Assembly (NCBI GenBank): GCA_902489335.1
Contig: CABTZO010000012.1
Span: 1 to 24,650, forward strand
DNA length: 24,650 nucleotides
Direction: 5' to 3'
Source: an uncultured Oscillospiraceae bacterium
Lineage (GTDB): Bacteria; Bacillota; Clostridia; Oscillospirales; Acutalibacteraceae
The translations under genes and the position numbers were made by a program. Within the stretch, counting starts at the first letter, position 1, and the number at the start of each line of letters is the position of its first letter. A model generated the notes under the pieces. That model was given only the letters and a program-made list of their open reading frames with translations. It did not search any database and had not been told where the DNA came from. Shown here piece by piece: positions 16,191-21,990 of the stretch.

Positions 16191-16227
16191 TATAATACTT
16201 TTAGCACTCTGATTAACCGAGTGCTAA
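16191..16227 (+). promoter_or_regulatory. CIRCE operator (HrcA site) with -10 element upstream of groES
   Basis: A perfect inverted repeat TTAGCACTC (16201-16209), nine-base spacer, GAGTGCTAA (16219-16227), the standard HrcA-binding CIRCE element. A consensus -10 TATAAT lies at 16191-16196, five bases before it, so bound HrcA would cover the transcription start. The -35 is weak (T-rich near 16168-16174). hrcA itself is not in the window. Confidence 0.97.
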
Positions 16228-16264
16228 ATCATGTAACTTAATCTATAAATATAAGGAGGATAAA

Positions 16265-16549
16265 ATGAATCTTAAACCACTTGCAGACAGAGTTATAGTA
16301 AAAGATATCGAGGTTGAAGAAAAAACCGACGGAGGTATCATTCTCTCAGCAAAATCACAGGAGAAGCCCCAGATTGCCGAAGTTGTCGCAGTTGGTCCCG
16401 GAGGTTTAGTTGAAGGTAATCAAGTTGAAATGACTGTTTCCGTAGGTCAAAAGGTTATTGTCAGCAAATATGCCGGTACTGAAGTAAAATTCGAAGATGA
16501 AAAATACAATATCGTAAAACAAAGCGATATTTTGGCAATTGTTGAATAA
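16265..16549 (+). CDS. groES: Co-chaperonin GroES
   Basis: Ten-kilodalton co-chaperonin that caps the GroEL ring. The 94-residue length is standard. It begins NLKPLADRVIVKDIEVEEKTDGGIIL (quoted as NLKPLADRVIVK and TDGGIIL), has the mobile-loop region around residues 16-32 and ends DILAIVE as the family does. AAGGAGG precedes the ATG. It is controlled by the CIRCE element 37 bases upstream and is followed after 14 bases by groEL, which has its own GGAGG. Confidence 0.98.
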   Translation: MNLKPLADRVIVKDIEVEEKTDGGIILSAKSQEKPQIAEVVAVGPGGLVEGNQVEMTVSVGQKVIVSKYAGTEVKFEDEKYNIVKQSDILAIVE

Positions 16550-16563
16550 GGAGGAAAATTTTA

Positions 16564-18210
16564 ATGGCAAAGCAAATTATTTACGGTGAAGAAGCAAGAA
16601 AATCGCTTCAAGCCGGAATTGATAAACTTAGTAATACAGTAAAAATCACACTTGGTCCAAAAGGAAGAAATGTGGTTTTAGATAAAAAATACGGCTCACC
16701 TCTCATAACAAATGACGGTGTTACTATAGCAAAAGAAATTGAACTTGAAGACCCCTTTGAAAATATGGGCGCTTCATTGGTTCAAGAAGTTGCAAGTAAG
16801 ACCAATGACACAGCCGGTGACGGAACAACGACAGCAGCAGTTTTGACTCAAGCTCTTATTACAGAGGGAATTAAAAATGTTGTTGCGGGTGCTAATCCGA
16901 TATTAATCAAAAAAGGAATTGCGGATGCTTGCGATATAATTGTTGAAGATCTTAAAAAATCATCCAAAAAGATTTCTAATTCCGAAGATATTGCACGTGT
17001 TGCAACAATATCTGCCGCAGATGAATACATAGGAAAATTGATTGCAGATGCAATGGATAAGGTTTCATCTGACGGAGTAATCACAGTCGAGGAATCTAAA
17101 ACTGCAGATACAACTTGCAACGTAGTTGAAGGAATGCAGTTTGACAGAGGATATATTTCTCCTTATATGGCAACAGATACAGAAAAAATGGAAGCCGTTT
17201 TAGATGATGCGGCAATTTTGATTACAGATAAAAAAATAACGAACATTCAAGACCTCCTTCCCCTACTCGAAAGCTTGTTAAAAGAAGGTAAAAAATTATT
17301 TATCATAGCTGAAGACATTGAAGGCGAAGCACTTACAACTCTTCTCTTAAATAAACTTCGTGGAACACTTACCTGTGTTGCGGTTAAAGCACCGGGCTTT
17401 GGTGACAGAAGAAAAGAAATGCTTCAAGATATTGCAACTTTAACCGGTGGTCAGGTTATAACCTCTGACTTAGGTCTTGAGCTCAAAGATACCACTATTG
17501 ATCAACTTGGTAAAGCAAGCCAGATCAAAGTTTCAAAGGAAAACACAATCATTGTCGGCGGCGGCGGAGACAAAGCAAAAATCGACGAAAGAGTAAATGT
17601 AATAAAAGAGCAGATTAAACTCTCAAAATCAAGTTTTGACATTGAAAAATTAAAAGAAAGACTTGCAAAACTCTCCGGTGGCGTAGCAGTTTTACATGTT
17701 GGTGCAGCAACTGAAACAGAAATGAAAGAAAAGAAACTCAGAATCGAAGATGCACTTTCAGCTACAAAAGCTGCCGTAGAAGAAGGAACCGTTGCAGGCG
17801 GCGGAGTTGCTCTTCTCAGAACAAAAGCAGAACTTGAAAAAGCTGTTAAAAAAGCTGATAACAACGATATAAAAACAGGTATTGCAATTGTTCTTAAAGC
17901 AATTGAAGCTCCAATGCGTCAAATTGCAACAAATGCCGGAATTGAAGGTTCTGTTATTATCAATGAAATTCTTAAAAATAAGAGCAAGACCTATGGTTTT
18001 GATTTTGCAAAAGAAGATTATGTTGACATGTTTGAAGCCGGTATCATAGATCCTACTAAAGTAACAAGATCAGCTATTGAAAATTCATGCTCTATTGCCG
18101 GAATGATACTTACAACTGAATCTCTTGTAACAGACATACCTGATCCTGCCGCTGAAGCTGCTGCAAATGCTGCAATGGCAAGTGCTGCCGGAGCCGGTGG
18201 AATGTATTAA
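16564..18210 (+). CDS. groEL: Chaperonin GroEL
   Basis: Sixty-kilodalton chaperonin that folds proteins in an ATP-driven double ring in the cytoplasm. The 548 residues are full length. Visible signatures are TLGPKGRNVVLDK (29-41), NDGVTIAKEI, the ATP-binding GDGTTTA near residues 86-92, and the AAVEEGTVAGGGVALL region near 405-420. It ends with the short GAGGMY tail rather than a long GGM repeat. It follows groES in a two-gene heat-shock operon and a likely terminator lies 46 bases after the stop. Confidence 0.99.
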   Translation: MAKQIIYGEEARKSLQAGIDKLSNTVKITLGPKGRNVVLDKKYGSPLITNDGVTIAKEIELEDPFENMGASLVQEVASKTNDTAGDGTTTAAVLTQALITEGIKNVVAGANPILIKKGIADACDIIVEDLKKSSKKISNSEDIARVATISAADEYIGKLIADAMDKVSSDGVITVEESKTADTTCNVVEGMQFDRGYISPYMATDTEKMEAVLDDAAILITDKKITNIQDLLPLLESLLKEGKKLFIIAEDIEGEALTTLLLNKLRGTLTCVAVKAPGFGDRRKEMLQDIATLTGGQVITSDLGLELKDTTIDQLGKASQIKVSKENTIIVGGGGDKAKIDERVNVIKEQIKLSKSSFDIEKLKERLAKLSGGVAVLHVGAATETEMKEKKLRIEDALSATKAAVEEGTVAGGGVALLRTKAELEKAVKKADNNDIKTGIAIVLKAIEAPMRQIATNAGIEGSVIINEILKNKSKTYGFDFAKEDYVDMFEAGIIDPTKVTRSAIENSCSIAGMILTTESLVTDIPDPAAEAAANAAMASAAGAGGMY

Positions 18211-18255
18211 TATAGATTATAAAAATCAGATATTAGACGTTAGAGTACGCAGAAA

Positions 18256-18285
18256 AGTAGACGGTTATACATCGTCTGCTTTTTC
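18256..18285 (+). terminator. Rho-independent terminator of groESL
   Basis: Stem AGTAGACG pairs with CGTCTGCT (one G-T pair) around a nine-base loop, followed by TTTTC. It lies between groEL and the DUF1292 promoter. Confidence 0.7.
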
Positions 18286-18296
18286 TTTACTTAGAT

Positions 18297-18325
18297 TTGA
18301 AAACTAATTATATTTAAGATAGAAT
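18297..18325 (+). promoter_or_regulatory. Sigma-A-type promoter of the DUF1292 gene
   Basis: -35 TTGAAA (18297-18302), 17-base spacer, -10 TAGAAT (18320-18325). The hexamers and spacing are identical to those found before the SDR gene. Confidence 0.62.
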
Positions 18326-18346
18326 AATAACAACGAGGTGATAAAT

Positions 18347-18646
18347 ATGGATGAAAAATATGATAATGACTATATAGATGAAAATATCATTACTATTCTG
18401 GATGATGACGGAAACAAATTTTATTTTTTAGAACTTGACAGAATCGAAACTGATGAAGGAAAATATATTGCTATGACTTCAATGGATGAAGAGAGCGATG
18501 AAGATGAAAATGTTTACGATGAAGTTATAATAGTAAAAGTTGAAGACGATGAAAAGTCTCTTGTAGAAATCAAAGATGAAAAAGAGCTTGATGAAATAAC
18601 CAAAATATTTGAAAAGAGACTTTCTGAAAAATATGATTTAGAATAA
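18347..18646 (+). CDS. DUF1292 family small acidic protein (YrzB-like)
   Basis: A 99-residue, very acidic cytoplasmic protein. It shows the DUF1292 pattern: NIITILDDDGNKFYFLELDRIE near the N-terminus, then YIAMTSMDEES, then a valine-rich strand VYDEVIIVKVE, and a lysine/glutamate-rich end. Function in the family is unknown. I chose ATG 18347, since GAGGTG (18335-18340) is at the right distance; a GTG at 18338 overlaps that ribosome site. In Bacillus and many clostridia this gene follows ruvX; here the two are separated by about 17 kb, so the usual cluster has been split. It is a single-gene unit with its own promoter and terminator. Confidence 0.88.
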   Translation: MDEKYDNDYIDENIITILDDDGNKFYFLELDRIETDEGKYIAMTSMDEESDEDENVYDEVIIVKVEDDEKSLVEIKDEKELDEITKIFEKRLSEKYDLE

Positions 18647-18648
18647 AA

Positions 18649-18676
18649 AAAAGCAATCTTATGATTGCTTTTTTTA
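18649..18676. terminator. Bidirectional Rho-independent terminator
   Basis: Stem AAGCAATC (18651-18658), loop TTAT, GATTGCTT (18663-18670), with a T run on the plus strand and a matching A run before the stem, so on the minus strand it also ends in T residues. It can end the DUF1292 transcript and the structured RNA on the opposite strand. Confidence 0.9.
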
Positions 18677-18857
18677 CGCCCGCCGAGTCGGAGTTGAGCT
18701 TTAAATAACCTGCTCTTTTTGCAGGTGGGCACCTTGTTAAAAGTTTCCGGTTCCCTTCGTCCGTTTGGGAGGTCTACTCTCCACTTTTAAAATATCTCGG
18801 TTCCCAATTAAAATGTGTTCGGGTTACATCAGCTAACCGTATCGAGCCCGGCAGGTA
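18677..18857 (-). ncRNA. Structured non-coding RNA, 6S RNA-like candidate
   Basis: About 180 bases without a coding frame between two convergent genes, clearly more GC-rich than the other gaps. Read on the minus strand, the ends form a nine-base closing stem, CCTGCCGGG (18847-18855) with CTCGGCGGG (18679-18687). Two of its pairs are G-U that would be A-C mismatches on the plus strand, so the minus strand is favoured. Inside are the hairpins GGTTA/TAACC and ACCTGC/GCAGGT, and a longer arm closed by AAAAGT/ACTTTT. A -10-like TATTTA lies a few bases upstream and a strong terminator directly downstream. Size, closing stem, small 3' hairpin and terminal arm fit 6S RNA, the RNA polymerase regulator; the name rests on shape and on partial recall of sequence. 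It could instead be a structured 3' end of the lipase operon. Confidence 0.55.
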
Positions 18858-18861
18858 AAAA

Positions 18862-19782
18862 TTAAATAAGACAAGAATTTAAAAAATTAAGTGTATCTTC
18901 ATATACTTTTTCTTTTTCAAGTTCATTAAGAATCTCATGACGAGCACCTTTGTAGATTATAACCTGCGGTTTTAAACCGCTTTTTTTCATTTGTGAAGCG
19001 AATTTTTTAATGCCCTTTGAGTAATTGCCGACAGGATCCATTTCACCTGAAATTACTAATATAGGTAAATCTTTATTTATTGATTTAAACCAATTATCTT
19101 CCATTACATTTTTCATCATAGTAAACATGTCATGTAATCCGGAAATTGTGAAATGGAAGCCACAGAGAGGATCGGCATTATATTTATCAACGACACTTTC
19201 ATCTCTTGAAAGCCAATCATTTACAGTTCTTTTGTCAGTTTTTGAATTATAATTGGCAAAGGCTACGCTGTATAAAAATGAAGACAGTTTTTTACCGCCC
19301 TTCACTTTCATTAAAAATTCCGATAGTTTGATTGCCAAATCAACGGGTTGTGGTCCGCTGGTGCCACAATAAACAACACCGTCAAGTTCATTTTGATATC
19401 TTGTGGTAAATAGTCTTGCAACAAAAGAACCCATGCTGTGTCCGAAAACAAAAAGTTTTTTTCCTTCATTTTCTTTTTTAGCAATTTCAAAAAGTGAATG
19501 AACGTCTTTAACGAAAACATTACCACCTTCGTTGTTCTTACCAAAATATCCCAAAGTGATATCATTTCCTAAAGATTTACCATGACCGATGTGGTCATTT
19601 ATATAAACTGCAAAACCATTTTCGCAAAGATATTTTGCAAATGGTTCGTATCTCTCTTTCATTTCAGCCATACCATGAATTAAAACGACAACACCTTTAA
19701 CGTCTTTTTCAGGCAAAAATTTTAATGCTGAAATTTCTAATCCCTTTTCTTCTGAGGAAAAAGTAAATTCTTGAATTTTCAT
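18862..19782 (-). CDS. Alpha/beta hydrolase, monoacylglycerol lipase-like (serine aminopeptidase S33 / Hydrolase_4)
   Basis: A 306-residue cytoplasmic hydrolase of the monoglyceride-lipase/lysophospholipase type. It shows the oxyanion segment LIHGMAE (34-40), DHIGHGKS (63-70), the nucleophile elbow GHSMGS with Ser116, and the remaining triad members Asp249 (SGEMDPVG) and His282 (GARHEILNE). A lid-like region lies between about 145 and 235. No signal peptide is seen. ATG at 19782 follows AAGGATG and is two bases after the fumarase-beta stop, so it is the last gene of the DivIVA-fumarase-beta-lipase operon. The likely substrates are monoacylglycerols or lysophospholipids, but esters in general are possible. 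Confidence 0.9.
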   Translation of the reverse strand: MKIQEFTFSSEEKGLEISALKFLPEKDVKGVVVLIHGMAEMKERYEPFAKYLCENGFAVYINDHIGHGKSLGNDITLGYFGKNNEGGNVFVKDVHSLFEIAKKENEGKKLFVFGHSMGSFVARLFTTRYQNELDGVVYCGTSGPQPVDLAIKLSEFLMKVKGGKKLSSFLYSVAFANYNSKTDKRTVNDWLSRDESVVDKYNADPLCGFHFTISGLHDMFTMMKNVMEDNWFKSINKDLPILVISGEMDPVGNYSKGIKKFASQMKKSGLKPQVIIYKGARHEILNELEKEKVYEDTLNFLNSCLI

Positions 19783-19784
19783 AT

Positions 19785-20333
19785 TTACACATCCTTATAA
19801 AAATTATTTCCAAATATATCGGCGATTAAAATTGCGGGAAAATCCTTAAATTCAATTTTTCTGATCGCCTCGCAACCCAAATCTTCATAGGCTACAATTT
19901 CTGATGATACTATGCACTCTGAAGCAAGTGCACCGGCACCACCTATTGCGGCAAAATAAAGTGCCTTATTTTTTTTGATTGAATTTAAAACATCTGAGCT
20001 TCTCTGTCCTTTGCCGATCATTATTTTAAGACCAAGATCCATAAGCCCGGGAGCAAATTTATCCATTCTTCCCGAAGTAGTGGGGCCGCAACTTCCAATC
20101 GCAGAATTTTCAGGTTTATTAGCAGGTCCTGCGTAATAGACGGTAGCATTTTTTATATTTATCGGAAGATCTTTTCCGGAATTGACTTCTTCAATCATTC
20201 TTTTATGCGCTGCATCTCTTGCGGTAAAAGCTGTTCCGGAAATTAGGACCATATCCCCTGCCCTCAAAATTTCCGGGCTTAAAGCAAGTTGCTGTAAATT
20301 TATTTTTTTTACATCACAAATATTTTTTGACAT
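19785..20333 (-). CDS. Class I fumarate hydratase / L(+)-tartrate dehydratase beta subunit, orphan
   Basis: C-terminal (beta) subunit of the two-subunit, iron-sulfur class I fumarases and tartrate dehydratases. From ATG 20333 it has 182 residues, typical for the beta chain. Signatures are the LRAGDMVLISGTAFTARDAAH stretch (family: GD-x-V-x-LSG-x-xxTARDAAH), YYAGPANKP, the IGSCGPTTSGRMD substrate-site segment, MIGKG and FAAIGGAGAL. The alpha chain, which carries the cluster cysteines, is neither adjacent nor anywhere in the window, though the two are usually side by side. The start overlaps the DivIVA-like gene by 20 bases; a TTG at 20357 would add eight residues and has no better ribosome site. 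Function in the cell requires an alpha subunit from elsewhere; fumarate versus tartrate cannot be decided. Confidence 0.88.
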   Translation of the reverse strand: MSKNICDVKKINLQQLALSPEILRAGDMVLISGTAFTARDAAHKRMIEEVNSGKDLPINIKNATVYYAGPANKPENSAIGSCGPTTSGRMDKFAPGLMDLGLKIMIGKGQRSSDVLNSIKKNKALYFAAIGGAGALASECIVSSEIVAYEDLGCEAIRKIEFKDFPAILIADIFGNNFYKDV

Positions 20334-20913
20334 TTGAATTATAGTCTTCACTTTCAATTATTGTATCATCTTGTGAACTGTCGTCATATTTATTTATAAG
20401 TTCGATGATTTCTTCTGTTGTTACGGTGTATTCGTCTTTTTTCTTGCTTAAATCATCAGATAAATCTTTTACCTTTGTTGATAAAATTTCAACATAATCT
20501 GATAAATCACTTAAATTAGAAACTGATTGATCTAAAAGAGATTTTTTGTTTTCTATTATTTTATTAGCTTTCAAATTTGCATTTTCTAAAATTTTCTTAG
20601 ACTCAAGATAAGTTTTTGCCAAATGATGCGTCCTAAAATCTTCTAAATCGGATTCTAAGGCCTTTTTCTTGTTTTCAATATCTAAATTCAGATTATTTAT
20701 TCTTTCGGCTTCTTGGTGCTCTAAAAGCTTTTCTCGTTGTTCAAGATCTGCTTTTCTTTCTTCAATTTCTTTATTGAGGTTTTTAAGTCGTTTTTCATAG
20801 TCATTTGAAAGATATTCTTTTTGCCGAGAAAAATTTTCTTCCATCTTAACAAAATATTCAATTACATCTTTTTTATTAAATCCAAAAAAGGATGATTTAA
20901 ATATTTTTCCCAT
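20314..20913 (-). CDS. DivIVA-like coiled-coil protein
   Basis: A 199-residue cytoplasmic protein. The N-terminus, FKSSFFGFNKKDVIEYFVKMEE (residues 5-26, in pieces FFGFNKKDVIEYF), matches the DivIVA/GpsB lipid-binding module in which a G-[FY]-x-x-x-[DE]-V-x-x-[FY] pattern is conserved. Residues about 27-175 are almost wholly charged heptad-type coiled coil, and the end is acidic and probably disordered. DivIVA-type proteins mark curved membranes at poles and septa, but many clostridial versions have no known role, and its pairing with a fumarase subunit and a lipase is unexplained. ATG 20913 follows GAGGTAG and a good promoter. Another DivIVA-like N-terminus is present at 10174. Confidence 0.8.
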   Translation of the reverse strand: MGKIFKSSFFGFNKKDVIEYFVKMEENFSRQKEYLSNDYEKRLKNLNKEIEERKADLEQREKLLEHQEAERINNLNLDIENKKKALESDLEDFRTHHLAKTYLESKKILENANLKANKIIENKKSLLDQSVSNLSDLSDYVEILSTKVKDLSDDLSKKKDEYTVTTEEIIELINKYDDSSQDDTIIESEDYNSNVKKYL

Positions 20914-20944
20914 TTCTACCTCAAGATTGATTTATTATATTATC

Positions 20945-20973
20945 ATTTTAATATCATTTAACATGCAAGTCAA
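20945..20973 (-). promoter_or_regulatory. Sigma-A-type promoter of the DivIVA-fumarase beta-lipase operon
   Basis: On the minus strand: -35 TTGACT (20968-20973), 17-base spacer, -10 TAAAAT (20945-20950), with the start codon 32 bases below. No other promoter or terminator is seen before 18862. Confidence 0.68.
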
Positions 20974-21005
20974 ATAAGAAAAAACAAAAAATGCATGGAA
21001 AAATA

Positions 21006-21160
21006 AACGACAATTACAGAGAAAATAAAAGAGTTAAAAGTGAATAGAGAAAAGTATAGAAGGAAACGACAATTTGATTAGATAATAGAGATAAACTAAA
21101 AGTTAAGAGAGAAAAGTACAAAAAGAAACGACAATCTTCTGATGAAAATTGTCGTTTCTT
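21006..21160. repeat. Degenerate tandem repeat of about 60 bases downstream of tRNA-Pro
   Basis: The element AACGACAATY begins at 21006, 21065 and 21127 (steps of 59 and 62). The two spacers share an order of sub-blocks (AGAGT/AAGT-TAAAAGT then GAGAAAAGTA), so whole units look duplicated and then diverged. The last copy is followed by its inverse and forms the terminator hairpin. No gene lies in 20914-21162. Confidence 0.6.
21115..21160 (-). terminator. Rho-independent terminator of tRNA-Pro
   Basis: Thirteen-base perfect stem AAGAAACGACAAT (21123-21135) with its complement at 21148-21160, 12-base loop. On the minus strand it ends in CTTTTTG. It begins two bases after the tRNA 3' end. Confidence 0.85.
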
Positions 21161-21162
21161 TC

Positions 21163-21239
21163 TGGTCGGAGCGGCGGGATTTGAACCCACGGTCTCTTGC
21201 TCCCGAAGCAAGCGCGATACCAAACTTCGCTACGCCCCG
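21163..21239 (-). tRNA. tRNA-Pro (anticodon CGG)
   Basis: A 77-base cloverleaf on the minus strand. The acceptor arms are CGGGGCG and CGCTCCG, with CCA encoded at 21163-21165. The anticodon arm is CTTGC/GCAAG around the loop TTCGGGA, giving CGG. The T-arm is GTGGG-TTCAAAT-CCCGC. A terminator follows immediately. Confidence 0.96.
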
Positions 21240-21256
21240 AAAATTCGCACTTACAT

Positions 21257-21285
21257 ATAATATAATTATTTGAGTAAAATTGCAA
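21257..21285 (-). promoter_or_regulatory. Likely promoter of tRNA-Pro inside the end of the CAP gene
   Basis: On the minus strand: -35 TTGCAA (21280-21285), 17-base spacer, -10 TATTAT (21257-21262). Predicted transcription start is near 21250, about ten bases before the mature tRNA 5' end. Read-through from the CAP gene is also possible. Confidence 0.5.
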
Positions 21286-21862
21286 CCGCAAATGTTTTAT
21301 TTCCTGATTCAATGTATCCTACAGCAACTTTAGTATATTCCGATTCTAATAATATTTCGGCATTTTCAGGTGCGTCATACCAAGTCTTCATTAGCTTGTC
21401 CGCTTGAACTTTTACATCGGACTTGAATCTCACTTCATCGGCATTTGTAAATGAATATCCGTTTTCATTGAGAACAGTATGGAAGCCAAGTCCGTTGGGT
21501 CTTGTTTCGTCGTATTTGCTTTTTATTTCATTAGCTCTTATTTTACCGATTTTATAAAGTTTAGAATCTGTTTTTAAAGGTGATATTCCGTTTTCTTTTC
21601 TATATGCATTTATGAGATTAAATAAAACTTCATTTTGTGATTTATCTTTATCGGAAGGTTGAGTTGTAATTTCAATCTTTTTTCCGATAACAGGTACACC
21701 ATCAGAGACAGTTGATGATTCTACTGTTTGCACTTGCTTAGTAGTTTTAGCCGGCTGTTTTTCGGTAGGTCTCTTTTTTGGTATTTTAAATAAAATGAAA
21801 ATTATCACAAAAACTACGGTTAAAATTGTCAAAAGAACCGGCAAGATATATTTTTTATTCAC
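21266..21862 (-). CDS. Membrane-anchored CAP (SCP/PR-1-like) domain protein, active-site histidines lost
   Basis: A 198-residue protein with a short cytoplasmic start, one membrane anchor at about residues 5-28, a low-complexity Thr/Lys/Pro linker to about 75, and a CAP domain from about 78 to the end (LFNLINAYRKENGISPL, then LYKIGKIRANEI, then TRPNG). The domain is outside the cell. In the family motif sHTRPDG the His is replaced by Glu (YDETRPNG), and in W-x-x-SPGH the His is Asn (WYDAPENAEIL), so the metal site is absent and the protein is probably a binding or structural CAP member. The start is GTG 21862, preceded by GTGGTGAT; no ATG is available at this place. The function of bacterial CAP proteins is mostly unknown. 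Confidence 0.82.
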   Translation of the reverse strand: MNKKYILPVLLTILTVVFVIIFILFKIPKKRPTEKQPAKTTKQVQTVESSTVSDGVPVIGKKIEITTQPSDKDKSQNEVLFNLINAYRKENGISPLKTDSKLYKIGKIRANEIKSKYDETRPNGLGFHTVLNENGYSFTNADEVRFKSDVKVQADKLMKTWYDAPENAEILLESEYTKVAVGYIESGNKTFAVAILLK

Positions 21863-21891
21863 GTTATCACCACTTTTATTTTTATATGTAT

Positions 21892-21920
21892 ATTTTATAT
21901 GAAATTAAAATTTTTATCAA
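21892..21920 (-). promoter_or_regulatory. Sigma-A-type promoter of the CAP-domain gene
   Basis: On the minus strand: -35 TTGATA (21915-21920), 17-base spacer, -10 TAAAAT (21892-21897), 30 bases before the GTG start. Confidence 0.62.
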
Positions 21921-21931
21921 AGCATTTCTTT

Positions 21932-21964
21932 TTATAAAAAATCGGGTGGCTTTCCCACCCGATT
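21932..21964 (-). terminator. Rho-independent terminator of the ceramidase gene
   Basis: Ten-base perfect stem AATCGGGTGG (21940-21949) with CCACCCGATT (21955-21964), loop of five. On the minus strand it is followed by TTTTTTATAAAA. It lies 27 bases after the ceramidase stop. Confidence 0.92.
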
Positions 21965-21990
21965 ATTTAGATTAGTATTTACTTAAAGTC

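Noticed and set aside
18677..18857. SRP RNA, cobalamin, SAM-I or glycine riboswitch
   Set aside because: The SRP tetraloop core and the riboswitch core motifs I can recall are absent, and no gene lies directly downstream on the minus strand.
21006..21160. CRISPR array
   Set aside because: The common unit is only about ten bases, spacers resemble each other, and there are no cas genes.
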